A stretch of 64,000 nt of DNA from the NCBI RefSeq assembly GCF_026786305.1, contig NZ_JAJAYI010000070.1:1-64000 (forward strand), read 5' to 3'. Positions within the stretch are counted from its first letter, which is position 1. The number at the start of each line of letters is the position of its first letter. Of this stretch, positions 8,803 to 17,591 are shown piece after piece. Under the pieces are notes generated by a model. The model worked only from the letters and a program-made list of their open reading frames with translations. It was not told where the DNA came from and did not search any database. Position numbers and translations under genes: made by a program. Origin of the DNA: Cryobacterium sp. (GTDB lineage Bacteria; Actinomycetota; Actinomycetes; Actinomycetales; Microbacteriaceae).

Positions 8803-9838
8803 CACCCTCGAAGCCGTGCGGGAGACCCTACCGATGCCGCTCGTGCAACTCTCGATGCAGCAGGCCATCAACCGGGCGCTCGGTGAGATTCTTGACGCCG
8901 ACGACCGCGCCCTCGTCTTCGGTGAAGACGTCGGTGTGCTCGGCGGTGTCTTTCGAGTCACCGACGGGCTGCAGGCGCGCTTCGGCGCGCACCGCGTGTT
9001 CGACACCCCGTTGGCGGAGTCGGGCATTCTCGGCACCGCGATCGGCCTGGCCATGGCCGGATTTCACCCGATCCCGGAGGTACAGTTCGACGGCTTCGCC
9101 TACCCGGCCGTGAACCAAATCATCACCCAGCTCGCCCGCATGAACTATCGCAGCCGCGGCACTTTGCCGATGCCGGTAACGCTGCGCGTGCCGAGCTTTG
9201 GTGGCATTCGGGCGCCGGAACACCACGGCGAAAGTCTCGAGTCGCTGTTCGCGCACGTGCCCGGACTCAAGGTCGTGTCGCCGTCGAGCCCGCAGCAGGC
9301 CTATCACCTACTCAAGCACGCCGCCTCGATGCCCGACCCGGTCATCTTCATGGAACCCAAGGCGCGCTACTGGAACAAGGCCGGGGTCAACCTGGCGGAC
9401 AACGTGGTCGGTGCGGGCAGCGCCTCCCTCGAGGGCTCGGTGGTTGTCCGCCCCGGCAAGCATGCGACCCTGATTGCGTGGGGCGCCATGGTGTCCCGCT
9501 GCCTGCAGGTCGCGGAGCTGGCCGCGGAAGACGGCATCGAACTCGAGGTGCTCGACCTGCGCTGGTTGAAGCCGATCGACGAAGCCGCTCTGGCGGCATC
9601 CGTGTCGCGCACCCGTCGCGCCATCGTCGTGCACGAGGGGCCGCACACTGCGGGCCTCGGTGCCGAGGTGGCCGCGCTCGTCTCACAGAGTTGTTTCGAC
9701 GTGCTGCGGGCACCGGTCGAACGCGTGACCGGCTTCGACGTGCCGTACCCCTCGGGTGATCTCGAGGACGAGTACATCCCGAACATTGATCGAATTCTCT
9801 TCGGAGTTCAGCGAGTACTGGAGTACCGCCGTGGCTGA
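8795..9838 (+). CDS. bkdB: 2-oxoacid dehydrogenase E1 beta subunit
   Basis: A 347-residue transketolase-like subunit: N-terminal pyrimidine-binding domain (FGEDVGVLGGVFRVT, then FDTPLAESGILGTAIG with the conserved glutamate) and a C-terminal domain with DLRWLKPID and VVHEGPHTAGLGAE. It pairs with the upstream alpha subunit as an alpha2beta2 heterotetramer. The true start is the ATG at 8795, eight bases inside the end of the alpha gene with GAGAGGA before it; upstream in-frame codons are out of place for the family. Its own end overlaps the lipoyl gene by 8 bases. Confidence 0.88.
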   Translation: MSDTLEAVRETLPMPLVQLSMQQAINRALGEILDADDRALVFGEDVGVLGGVFRVTDGLQARFGAHRVFDTPLAESGILGTAIGLAMAGFHPIPEVQFDGFAYPAVNQIITQLARMNYRSRGTLPMPVTLRVPSFGGIRAPEHHGESLESLFAHVPGLKVVSPSSPQQAYHLLKHAASMPDPVIFMEPKARYWNKAGVNLADNVVGAGSASLEGSVVVRPGKHATLIAWGAMVSRCLQVAELAAEDGIELEVLDLRWLKPIDEAALAASVSRTRRAIVVHEGPHTAGLGAEVAALVSQSCFDVLRAPVERVTGFDVPYPSGDLEDEYIPNIDRILFGVQRVLEYRRG

Positions 9839-10160
9839 AATCTCCTTTCCCCTGCCCGACCTCGGTGAGGGACTGCTCGAGGCGACCGTGCTCGAATGGC
9901 TCGTCGCCGTCGGCGACCAGGTCGAACGCAACCAGCCGTTCGTCGAGGTCGAAACGACCAAGTCGTCGGTGGAACTGCCCTCGCCGATCGCCGGCATCGT
10001 GCTCACGCTGCACGGCGAGCCCGGCGATGTCGTGCTCGTCGACACCCCGCTGATCACCTTTCGGGTAGCCGACGATTCCGCTGGCATCGTGGGCACCGTG
10101 CCGCAGGAGGCCGCGCCGAAACGCCGCGTGCGCCTCTCCGCCGTGCTCGACGAAGACTGA
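9831..10160 (+). CDS. Stand-alone lipoyl-domain protein (E2 fragment without acyltransferase domain)
   Basis: A 109-residue protein beginning at GTG 9831, inside the end of E1 beta. It is a single biotinyl/lipoyl domain: FPLPDLGEGLLEATVLEW at the start and the lipoylation lysine in VETTKSSVEL near residue 43. A normal E2 of 400-plus residues would continue with a peripheral subunit-binding domain and the CAT acyltransferase; here the protein stops after a short basic tail (APKRRVRLSAVLDED). The next gene is an alpha/beta hydrolase one base downstream. The same two modules are fused in AcoC-type E2 proteins, so this looks like a split E2, not a truncation by mutation. Confidence 0.85.
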   Translation: MAEISFPLPDLGEGLLEATVLEWLVAVGDQVERNQPFVEVETTKSSVELPSPIAGIVLTLHGEPGDVVLVDTPLITFRVADDSAGIVGTVPQEAAPKRRVRLSAVLDED

Positions 10161-10161
10161 G

Positions 10162-10953
10162 ATGCTCACCACAACCACAACCACAACCACAACCACCCTG
10201 CGCTGGCAGCAGCACGAACCCGCTCTCGACGCGGGCCGCGCCCCGGTGCTGCTCGTGCACGGTTTCGCCTCGTCAACCGCCCTCAATTGGGAGGCGACCG
10301 GTTGGGTGCGAGACCTGACCAACGCCGGTCGGCGTGTGCTCACCGTCGACCTTCTCGGCCACGGCACGAGCCACGCACCGCTCGAAACGGATGCCTACGC
10401 CCCCAGCCGCCTGCGTGCCGGTGTTCTCGAGGTGCTCACGCTGGCCGGCGCCCGGCCCCGCGACGCCGGTAACCCCGCCTCCGGCGTCGACCTGGTCGGG
10501 TATTCGCTCGGGTCGCGCCTGGTCTGGGAGGTCGCCGCCGAGCGGCCCGATCTGATCAATCGTGCGGTGCTCGGCGGTATGAGCGCCGAGGACCCCCTCG
10601 CCGACTTCGACCTCGACGCGGCCGCCCGGTTTCTTGCCGACTCGAGTGCGATCGCCCACGAGTCCACCGCCTCGCTCATGACCCTCATGCAGCTCGCCCC
10701 GGGTGCCAACACCCCGGCCCTGCTGCGGCTGGTCGCTGCGACCAAGCGGGAACGCTTCGAGCCGGGCGCATCCGTTCCCAAGCGGCCGATGCTTTTCGTC
10801 ACCGGAGACCGCGATGTGCTCGCGACCGGAACGGCGAAGCTTGCGGCGCTCGCCGCCGACACCGAGGTGCTCTGGCTGCCGGCCCGCACCCACACCAACG
10901 CCGTCAGTTCCCGGGCCTTCAAGCGGGCGGCGATCGCGTTCCTCGGCGGCTAA
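10162..10953 (+). CDS. Alpha/beta hydrolase, last gene of the 2-oxoacid dehydrogenase operon
   Basis: A 263-residue alpha/beta hydrolase: oxyanion region VLLVHGFASS, nucleophile elbow GYSLGS (serine), late Asp in VTGDRD, and a final His probably in ARTHTNA. It starts one base after the lipoyl-gene stop and is clearly co-transcribed. In AcoC-type acetoin dehydrogenase E2 proteins a lipoyl domain is fused to an alpha/beta hydrolase, so this may act as the acyl-releasing partner of the free lipoyl domain. A plain thioesterase or esterase is the alternative. The N-terminus is odd: ten consecutive threonines encoded by alternating ACC/ACA. Confidence 0.75.
   Translation: MLTTTTTTTTTTLRWQQHEPALDAGRAPVLLVHGFASSTALNWEATGWVRDLTNAGRRVLTVDLLGHGTSHAPLETDAYAPSRLRAGVLEVLTLAGARPRDAGNPASGVDLVGYSLGSRLVWEVAAERPDLINRAVLGGMSAEDPLADFDLDAAARFLADSSAIAHESTASLMTLMQLAPGANTPALLRLVAATKRERFEPGASVPKRPMLFVTGDRDVLATGTAKLAALAADTEVLWLPARTHTNAVSSRAFKRAAIAFLGG
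10168..10197 (+). repeat. ACCACA microsatellite encoding Thr10
   Basis: Ten threonine codons in a row, mostly alternating ACC and ACA, right after the start codons of the alpha/beta hydrolase. The 6-base unit keeps the frame when it expands or contracts, so it changes N-terminal length, not expression phase. Confidence 0.9.
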
Positions 10954-10984
10954 ACGGCTGCGGGCTCATGGTGTGTGACGCAGA

Positions 10985-11012
10985 AGCTGGTGGGCGGCGA
11001 TCGCCACCAGCT
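10985..11012. terminator. Hairpin downstream of the 2-oxoacid dehydrogenase operon
   Basis: A 9-bp perfect stem (AGCTGGTGG at 10985-10993 with CCACCAGCT at 11004-11012) and a 10-base GC-rich loop, 32 bases after the hydrolase stop. It lacks a U-tract, which is common in actinobacterial terminators. The rest of 10954-11188 shows no gene. Confidence 0.5.
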
Positions 11013-11188
11013 CGAGACGGATCACGGCCACGGCAAGTCATTCGCGCCTCAGCTCACACACCCGAACTCGACACCCCGCGAACAACCCACTGCCGCCACT
11101 CACTCGTGGAAGTCACAAAATTCTGCTGAGTTTGCCGCAGGTTGAGTTTGTCGCAGTAGCGCGAGATCGTTGGGTTCCCGAGCTTTGC

Positions 11189-11980
11189 CTAACCGAGCAG
11201 GGCTCGATCGTCGAGGCTGGCGCCCTTGATCTTCGCGAACTCGGCGAGCAGGTCGGGCACGCTCATCGTGGCCTTGCGCTCGGCGTCGACGTCGAGAATG
11301 ATCCGCCCCTCATGCATCATGATGAGCCGGTTGCCGAGGCGCAGCGCCTGGCCCATGTTGTGCGTGACCATGAGGGTGGTCAGGTGGTGCTTTTCGACGA
11401 TGCTCTCGGTGAGCGTTGTGACCAGTTCGGCCCGCTGCGGGTCGAGGGCGGCCGTGTGCTCGTCGAGCAGCAAAATGCGCGGCTGGGTGAAGCTCGCCAT
11501 GAGCAGTGAGAGCGCTTGGCGTTGGCCGCCGGAGAGCAGTCCGACCCGGGCCTTGAGCCGGTTTTCGAGGCCGAGTTCGAGCGAGAGAAGTTCGTCGCGA
11601 AAGAACGCACGGCGCGTGTGGGTGACGCCCCAGGACAGCCCGCGACGCTGACCGCGGCGCAGCGCGAGCGCGAGGTTCTGCTCGATCGACAGGTCGGGCG
11701 CGGTGCCGGCCATCGGATCCTGGAACACGCGGCCGACGTAGGCGGCGCGTGCGTAGTCGGGCATCCGCTTGACGGAACTGCCATCGATCGCCAGGTCGCC
11801 CGAATCGATCGGCAGCTTGCCGCTGATCATGTTGAGCAGGGTGGATTTGCCGGCGCCGTTGCTGCCGATGACGGTGACGAAGTCGCCGGTGTTCAACTGC
11901 AGTGACACATCGTTGAGTGCGACGCGTTCGTTGACGGTGCCGGGAAAGAAGGTCTTGGTGATGTTCTCGATCAGCAGCAT
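11189..11980 (-). CDS. ABC transporter ATP-binding protein (TrpXYZ/DUF534-type importer)
   Basis: A 263-residue ATPase: Walker A GSNGAGKST, signature LSGGQRQALSL, Walker B RILLLDEHTAALD. It closes a three-gene minus-strand operon (lipoprotein, permease, ATPase) whose binding protein is of the ABC_sub_bind/TrpX type. Such systems import small amino-acid-like ligands. The gap to the permease is 7 bases. Confidence 0.88.
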   Translation of the reverse strand: MLLIENITKTFFPGTVNERVALNDVSLQLNTGDFVTVIGSNGAGKSTLLNMISGKLPIDSGDLAIDGSSVKRMPDYARAAYVGRVFQDPMAGTAPDLSIEQNLALALRRGQRRGLSWGVTHTRRAFFRDELLSLELGLENRLKARVGLLSGGQRQALSLLMASFTQPRILLLDEHTAALDPQRAELVTTLTESIVEKHHLTTLMVTHNMGQALRLGNRLIMMHEGRIILDVDAERKATMSVPDLLAEFAKIKGASLDDRALLG

Positions 11981-11987
11981 GAGACTC

Positions 11988-12887
11988 CTAGTTGGCTGTC
12001 ACGGCGGCAGCGGAACGCATCTGGCGCAGGGAGGGGATGCGTTTGAGAAAGCCCCAGCGCGGCAGCAGCAGTGCGGCCACGACGAGCAGTGCCGAGATGA
12101 GCTTCATGTCGTTCGGGTTGAGGCCGGCGCCGAGGGCGAAGAAGATCACCAGGCGGTAGATGACGGCGCCGCCGATGACGGCGAGCGAGGCGAGAAAGAT
12201 GTTGCGACGCCCGAAAACGGCCTGGCCGACGATGACCGAGGCGAGGCCGACCAGAATGAGGCCGATGCCCATGCTGACGTCGGCGAAGCCCTGGTACTGC
12301 GCGATGAGCGCGCCGCACAGGGCGACGAGCCCGTTCGAGATGGCGAGAGTGAGAATCGTTGTGCGGTGTGTATTGACACCGAGGCTGCGGATCATCTGCT
12401 CGTTGTTGCCGGTCGCCTGAATCGACAGGCCGAGGTCCGTGCTGAGGAACCAGTCGATGGCGAACTTGATGACGAGAGCGGCGCCAGCGAAGATCAGGAT
12501 GCTCCAGGCCCCGCCGAGCAGGCCGGCGTCACGCAGCGGCGTCATCAGGGTGTCCTCCCTCAACAGTGGCAGGTTGGATTTGCCCATGATGCGCAGGTTG
12601 ATCGACCACAGGGCGATCATGGTGAGGATACCGGCGAGCAGGCCGTCGATACGGCCCTTGGTGTAGAGCACACCGGTCACCAAGCCGGCCACCGCCCCCG
12701 ACGCCGCCCCGGCGAGGGTGGCGAGGGGAGCTGGCACTCCGTTGATGATAAGCGACGCGGCCACTGCGGCCCCGGTCGTGGAGCGTCCGGCGACGGGGAG
12801 GTCGGGGAAGTTGAGGATTCGAAACGTCAGGTAGACACCCAACGCCATGATTCCGTAGAGCAGGCCGAGTTCGAGAGCCGCATTCAT
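11988..12887 (-). CDS. ABC transporter permease (branched-chain-amino-acid/TrpY-like)
   Basis: A 299-residue polytopic membrane protein with about eight helices and the conserved stretch LGVYLTFRILNFPDLPVAGR, typical of the permeases encoded beside ABC_sub_bind lipoproteins. It lies between the substrate-binding lipoprotein and the ATPase genes and forms the membrane channel of that importer. Confidence 0.85.
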   Translation of the reverse strand: MNAALELGLLYGIMALGVYLTFRILNFPDLPVAGRSTTGAAVAASLIINGVPAPLATLAGAASGAVAGLVTGVLYTKGRIDGLLAGILTMIALWSINLRIMGKSNLPLLREDTLMTPLRDAGLLGGAWSILIFAGAALVIKFAIDWFLSTDLGLSIQATGNNEQMIRSLGVNTHRTTILTLAISNGLVALCGALIAQYQGFADVSMGIGLILVGLASVIVGQAVFGRRNIFLASLAVIGGAVIYRLVIFFALGAGLNPNDMKLISALLVVAALLLPRWGFLKRIPSLRQMRSAAAVTAN

Positions 12888-12914
12888 CTGGTTATTCCTT
12901 CGCTCGTATCGGCT

Positions 12915-13910
12915 CTAGTCGATGAGCCGGTCGGCCTTGGCAATGAGCTCGTCGGAGAGGGTCACGCCCATGCGCTTGGCGGCGGCCGGGTTGAGTATGA
13001 ACTCGATCGTGTCGAGGGTCTCGACCGGCATGTCGGCCGGCTTCTCGCCGTCTTTGAGGATGCGAATGGCCATCTGGCCGGTCTGGTAGCCGAGGTCGGT
13101 GTAGTTGATGCCGTAGGTGGCGATGGCACCGCGCTCGACCTGGCCGTTTTCGGCGCCGAACAGCGGAATCCGGTTGGCCTCGGAGTACTGAATAACGGCT
13201 TCGAGGCCCTCGGTGACGCGGTTGTCGGTGGGGATATAGATGGCGTCGACGTTGCCGAGCGACTCGGTGGCCTGGGCGACCTCGCTCGAGTTGGTGACGG
13301 TGGCTTCCTTGATGGTGAGGCCGAGGGTCTTGGCTGCCTCCTTGGCCAGGTCCACCTGCACGTCGGAGTTGACTTCGCCCGAGCTGTAGATGACGCCGAC
13401 CGACTTGGCGTCCGGCAGAATCTCCTGGATCAGTTCGAGCTGCTCCTTCACCGGGTTGAGGTCGCTGGTGCCGGTGACGTTGCTGCCCGGCTTCTCCCAA
13501 CTCTCCACCAGTCCGGCTTCCTCCGGCTCGGTCACCGCGGTGAACAGCAGCGGAATGTCAATGATCGTCTGCGCGGCGGCCTGCGCCGTGGGCGTGGCGA
13601 TGGCGAGCACGAGGTCGACCTTGTCGGCGGCGAACTTGGCCGCGATGGTGCTCGCGGTGGCCTGCTCGCCCTGTGCGTTCTGCTCGTCGAAGGTGATGTC
13701 GGTGCCCTCCACGTAGCCGCCGTCGACAAAAGCCTTCTTGAAGCCCTCACGGGCGTCGTCGAGCGCCTGGTGCTGCACGATCTGGCTGATGCCGATCGTG
13801 ATCATGTCGTCTGAAGCGGACGCTGTCGGCTCACTGGCCGCGCATCCACTCAGCGCGAAGGTGCTCGCGGTAACCAGGGCGAGGGCTGACAAAGACGTGG
13901 TGTGCTTCAT
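12915..13910 (-). CDS. ABC transporter substrate-binding lipoprotein (ABC_sub_bind/TrpX-like)
   Basis: A 331-residue lipoprotein; signal peptide MKHTTSLSALALVTASTFAL with lipobox LSGC. The mature part is a periplasmic-binding fold of the ABC_sub_bind (DUF534) family, with features such as FTAVTEPEEAGLVES and YGINYTDLGYQTGQMA. TrpX members bind tryptophan or other aromatic compounds. The ATG at 13910 is preferred over the frame start at 13982 because AAAGGAG precedes it and the signal peptide begins there. The adjacent upstream gene is an aromatic aminotransferase-like enzyme, which makes an aromatic amino acid a sensible ligand guess. Confidence 0.85.
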   Translation of the reverse strand: MKHTTSLSALALVTASTFALSGCAASEPTASASDDMITIGISQIVQHQALDDAREGFKKAFVDGGYVEGTDITFDEQNAQGEQATASTIAAKFAADKVDLVLAIATPTAQAAAQTIIDIPLLFTAVTEPEEAGLVESWEKPGSNVTGTSDLNPVKEQLELIQEILPDAKSVGVIYSSGEVNSDVQVDLAKEAAKTLGLTIKEATVTNSSEVAQATESLGNVDAIYIPTDNRVTEGLEAVIQYSEANRIPLFGAENGQVERGAIATYGINYTDLGYQTGQMAIRILKDGEKPADMPVETLDTIEFILNPAAAKRMGVTLSDELIAKADRLID

Positions 13911-14003
13911 GCTGGGGAATTCTCCTTTGAACTCTGCTGGGGAACGTTCTGATGCGGCGCGCGCGGGAACGAGTGTTCTCATGCGGCCGAACGGTATGGG
14001 GTG

Positions 14004-15071
14004 TCAGACGGTGGCGGGCGCGAGTGCGGCTGCCGCGGCGACCAGAAAGCGGTCGTTCTGCTGGGTCGTTCCGATCGTCACGCGCAGTCCTTCGCCGGGA
14101 AAAGCGCGGCCGAGGATGCCTTCATCAATGAAGACGGCATTCACGCGGTCGGTGTCGTCGCCGGTGCGCAGCCAGACGAAGTTTGCCTGCGAGTCGGTGA
14201 CGCGCCATCCGCTCTCCCGCAGGACGCTCAGCACGCGGGTGCGTTCGGCCACGATGTCGTCGATGCGCACGGCGAGCTCGGCTTCGGCGTCGAGTGAGGC
14301 GAGGGCGGCGCGCTGGGCGAGCGCGGTCACGCCGAACGGCAGGGCGACTCGGCGCAGGTTGGCGGCGACGGCGGTGGGCGCGATGGCGTAGCCGATGCGT
14401 AGGCCAGCCAGGCCGTAGGCCTTGGAGAAGGTGTGCAGCACGGCCACGTTGGGGTAACGGCGAAAGAAGTCGATGCCGACGGCCGAGGCGGCGTCGCGGT
14501 TGAAGTGCAGGTAGGCCTCGTCAACGATGACGAGCACGTCTTCGGGCACCCGCGCCATGAAGGCGTGCAGTTCATCGGCGGTGACGAAAGCGCCGGTCGG
14601 GTTGTTGGGGTTGCAGACCACAATGAGCCGGGTCTGGGCGGTGATCGCGTCGGCCATGGCGTCGAGGTCGTGGCGCTCATCGCCGGTGAGGGCGATCGGC
14701 ACGGGTGTTGCACCCGCGACCTGCACCAGAATCGGGTAGGCCTCGAACGAGCGCCAGGCGAAGATGACCTCGTCGCCGGCCCCGGCGCTCGCGTGGATGA
14801 GCTGCGACAGTACCTCGACCGAGCCGGCGCCGAAGGCCACGTTCTCGGCGGCGACATCGAACCGGGCCGCAATGCGGTCGGCGACCTCGGCCACGGCCAT
14901 GCTCGGGTACCGGTGAATCTCACCGAGAGCGGATGCGATGGCGTCGGTGACCGAGGCAAGCGGCGCGAACGGGTTCTCGTTGGACGACAGCTTGAACGCT
15001 GGCGAATCGCCGGCAGCGGCGCCCTGCTTGTAGGCGGGCAGCCTGCTGATGGTTTCGCGTTGGTGCACCAT
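14004..15071 (-). CDS. Histidinol-phosphate/aromatic aminotransferase family (Pat/HisC-like)
   Basis: A 355-residue fold-type I PLP enzyme. The PLP lysine is in HTFSKAYGLAGLRIGY, and SSNENPFAPL near the N-terminus and VVCNPNNPTG are family hallmarks. Actinobacteria carry both HisC and the related phenylalanine aminotransferase Pat. The gene is not in a his operon but precedes the aromatic-type ABC importer on the same strand, which favours an aromatic aminotransferase role. A HisC function cannot be ruled out. Confidence 0.8.
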   Translation of the reverse strand: MVHQRETISRLPAYKQGAAAGDSPAFKLSSNENPFAPLASVTDAIASALGEIHRYPSMAVAEVADRIAARFDVAAENVAFGAGSVEVLSQLIHASAGAGDEVIFAWRSFEAYPILVQVAGATPVPIALTGDERHDLDAMADAITAQTRLIVVCNPNNPTGAFVTADELHAFMARVPEDVLVIVDEAYLHFNRDAASAVGIDFFRRYPNVAVLHTFSKAYGLAGLRIGYAIAPTAVAANLRRVALPFGVTALAQRAALASLDAEAELAVRIDDIVAERTRVLSVLRESGWRVTDSQANFVWLRTGDDTDRVNAVFIDEGILGRAFPGEGLRVTIGTTQQNDRFLVAAAAALAPATV

Positions 15072-15312
15072 AACTTCTCAACCTCACTCGTGAACCCTGT
15101 TCCAGACATGCTCGGCGAGTAAAGCGTCGGCGATGACGGGTTGATTCAGAGCGTAGTGATCGCGCAGAAGTTTGACAATTCGATCAGTATGCACGACACA
15201 AACTGCATCATGTGACCGGTGCTGGGCGAGCTTCGTTGAACAAGTTGCTCGGTTCTCGACTATTTGGTGGCCGGGAGTTATCCGCTGGCGCGCTGCGCGA
15301 CCTGGTACTAAA
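15072..15312. other. Intergenic region, divergent pat-like / clpB
   Basis: A 241-base, comparatively AT-rich gap that must contain the promoters of both the aminotransferase (minus) and clpB (plus). No gene or RNA structure was recognised. Confidence 0.5.
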
Positions 15313-15333
15313 CTTGAGTCGGTAAGGCTCAAC
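15313..15333. promoter_or_regulatory. HAIR-like operator (HspR-associated inverted repeat)
   Basis: CTTGAGT - 7 bases - GCTCAAC. The established HAIR consensus in actinobacteria is CTTGAGT-N7-ACTCAAG, so 12 of 14 positions match with the exact spacer. It lies 17 bases before the clpB start codon. HspR represses dnaK and clpB regulons through HAIR, so heat-shock control of this clpB is expected. Confidence 0.8.
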
Positions 15334-15349
15334 TTTGGAGGAGACAGCG

Positions 15350-17530
15350 ATGCAAGCCGGTCAGCAACCACCGCAGCAAGACGCCAAGACGGCCCTCGAA
15401 CTGTATGGGGTGAACCTCACCGATATCGCCCGCAGCGGCAAGCTCGACCCGGTGATCGGGCGGGATGGCGAGATTCGCCGCATCAGCCAGGTGCTCACCC
15501 GGCGCACCAAGAACAACCCGGTGCTGATCGGTGAACCCGGCGTGGGCAAGACCGCGGTGGTGGAGGGCCTGGCCCAACGCATCGTGGCCGGCGACGTGGC
15601 CGACTCCCTCAAGGGCAAGCAGCTGGTCTCCCTCGATCTGGCGGCCCTCGTGGCCGGCGCCAAGTATCGCGGCGAGTTCGAGGAGCGGCTCAAGGCCGTG
15701 CTCAAGGAGATCAACGACGCCGAGGGTCAGATCATCACCTTTGTTGACGAACTGCACACTCTGATGGGTGCCGGCGGCGGTGAAGGCTCCGTCGCTGCCA
15801 GCAACATGCTCAAGCCCATGCTCGCGCGCGGTGAACTGCGCCTGATCGGTGCCACAACCCTCAACGAGTATCGCGAATTCATTGAAAAGGATGCGGCGCT
15901 CGAGCGTCGCTTTCAGCCGGTGCTTGTCGACGAACCGTCGGTGGAGGACACCGTTGCCATTCTGCGCGGGCTCAAAGAACGTTACGAAGCCCACCACAAG
16001 GTTACGATCGCCGATTCTGCCCTCGTGGCCGCGGCATCCCTCTCGAATCGTTATATCACCGCCCGTCAGCTGCCCGACAAGGCCATCGACCTCATCGACG
16101 AGGCCGCGAGTCGGCTGCGCATGGAGATTGATTCCTCCCCGGTCGAGATCGACGAGCTGCGGCGCAGCGTCGACCGGCTGAAGCTCGAAGAACTCGCGTT
16201 GAAGAAGGAAAAGGACGATGCGTCGAAGGCGCGGCTGGTGAAACTGCGCAGTGATCTCGATGAGCGGCAGGCCAACCTGAAGGAGCTGCAGGCGCGCTGG
16301 GACGCTGAGCGGGCCTCGCTCAACCGGGTCGGCGAGCTGCGCGAGCGTCTCGACGCCGCCCGGATCGAATCCGACCGGGCCCAGCGCGAGGGCAACCTCG
16401 AAAAAGCTTCACGGCTGCTCTATGGGGACATTCCGGTGATGGAACGGGCGCTCGCCGACGCCGAGAAGGAAGAATCCGTCGGCCCGCGCATGGTCAACGA
16501 TCAGGTCACGAGCGAGGACATTGCCGCCGTGGTCGCCGCCTGGACGGGAATTCCGGTGGGTCGACTGCTGCAGGGCGAGACCGAAAAACTGCTGAACCTC
16601 GAAAACGAGCTCGGCCACCGTCTGATCGGCCAGAAGCGGGCCGTGCGTTCGGTCGCCGACGCCGTGCGACGCAGCCGGGCCGGCATCTCTGACCCCGACC
16701 GGCCGACCGGATCGTTTCTGTTTCTCGGCCCGACCGGAGTGGGCAAGACCGAACTGGCCAAGGCCCTCGCCGAGTTTCTGTTCGACGATGAAAAAGCCAT
16801 GGTGCGCATCGATATGAGCGAGTACGGCGAGAAGTTCTCGGTGTCCCGCCTGGTCGGAGCGCCTCCGGGCTATGTCGGCTACGAGCAGGGCGGCCAGCTG
16901 ACCGAGGCCGTGCGACGTCGCCCCTACTCGGTGATTCTGTTCGACGAGGTGGAGAAGGCGCATCCTGAGGTGTTCGACGTGCTGTTGCAGGTGCTCGACG
17001 ACGGCCGCCTTACCGACGGCCAGGGCCGTACGGTGGACTTTCGCAACACCATTCTCGTGCTCACCTCGAACCTCGGTTCGCAGTTTCTGGTCGATTCCAC
17101 CCTGTCGGTGGAGCAGAAGGAGGAGGCCGTTCAGGCACTCGTGCGGCAGGCCTTCAAGCCCGAGTTCGTCAACCGGCTCGACGACATCGTGGTGTTCTCC
17201 TCGCTCACGACGGAGGAGCTGGGTGAGATCGTTGAGCTCGACGTCGACCGGTTGCAGAAGCGTCTCGCCGAGCGCCGGCTGGAGCTTGCGGTGACACCGG
17301 ATGCCCGCCTGTGGCTGGCCGAGCGCGGTTACGACCCGATCTACGGCGCACGTCCGCTACGGCGCCTGATGCAGCGCGAGATCGACGACCGCCTCGCGCG
17401 GGCGCTGCTCGCCGGGAGCATTCGCGACGGCGACACGGTGCTCGTCGCGCTGGCCGTCGGCGGGAATTCTCTCACCGTCACCTCCGCTCCGGCGCTGCTG
17501 ACGGCCTCGCTGAAAGACGAGCTGCTGTAG
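15350..17530 (+). CDS. clpB: ClpB-type AAA+ disaggregase lacking the N-terminal domain
   Basis: A 726-residue two-ring AAA+ protein: NBD1 Walker [10 protein letters not shown] near residue 61, a ClpB-type coiled-coil middle domain (about 265-380, highly charged), and NBD2 Walker [10 protein letters not shown] near 461. With DnaK it would resolubilise aggregated protein. It starts directly at the linker ([25 protein letters not shown] split over NBD1 entry), so the Clp_N repeat domain of about 145 residues is absent; E. coli makes a similar short form by internal initiation. ATG 15350 follows GGAGGAGA at 15337-15344, leaving no room for a longer product. Expression is probably HspR-controlled through the upstream HAIR. 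Confidence 0.9.
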   Translation: MQAGQQPPQQDAKTALELYGVNLTDIARSGKLDPVIGRDGEIRRISQVLTRRTKNNPVLIGEPGVGKTAVVEGLAQRIVAGDVADSLKGKQLVSLDLAALVAGAKYRGEFEERLKAVLKEINDAEGQIITFVDELHTLMGAGGGEGSVAASNMLKPMLARGELRLIGATTLNEYREFIEKDAALERRFQPVLVDEPSVEDTVAILRGLKERYEAHHKVTIADSALVAAASLSNRYITARQLPDKAIDLIDEAASRLRMEIDSSPVEIDELRRSVDRLKLEELALKKEKDDASKARLVKLRSDLDERQANLKELQARWDAERASLNRVGELRERLDAARIESDRAQREGNLEKASRLLYGDIPVMERALADAEKEESVGPRMVNDQVTSEDIAAVVAAWTGIPVGRLLQGETEKLLNLENELGHRLIGQKRAVRSVADAVRRSRAGISDPDRPTGSFLFLGPTGVGKTELAKALAEFLFDDEKAMVRIDMSEYGEKFSVSRLVGAPPGYVGYEQGGQLTEAVRRRPYSVILFDEVEKAHPEVFDVLLQVLDDGRLTDGQGRTVDFRNTILVLTSNLGSQFLVDSTLSVEQKEEAVQALVRQAFKPEFVNRLDDIVVFSSLTTEELGEIVELDVDRLQKRLAERRLELAVTPDARLWLAERGYDPIYGARPLRRLMQREIDDRLARALLAGSIRDGDTVLVALAVGGNSLTVTSAPALLTASLKDELL

Positions 17531-17591
17531 CCGTTACCGGGTGGGGCGAACACGGAGGTGGGTCTCAGGTTCGTCCGGTTAGGCTCAAACA

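Noticed and set aside
7768-9054. A 428-codon minus-strand open frame
   Set aside because: Antisense to E1 alpha and E1 beta, whose motifs are unambiguous.
10168-10197. Phase-variable repeat switching the hydrolase on and off
   Set aside because: The unit is six bases, so gain or loss keeps the frame.
11769-13814. A 681-codon plus-strand open frame
   Set aside because: It is antisense to the three-gene ABC importer and translates to charged, repetitive, family-less sequence; long antisense frames are normal in GC-rich DNA.
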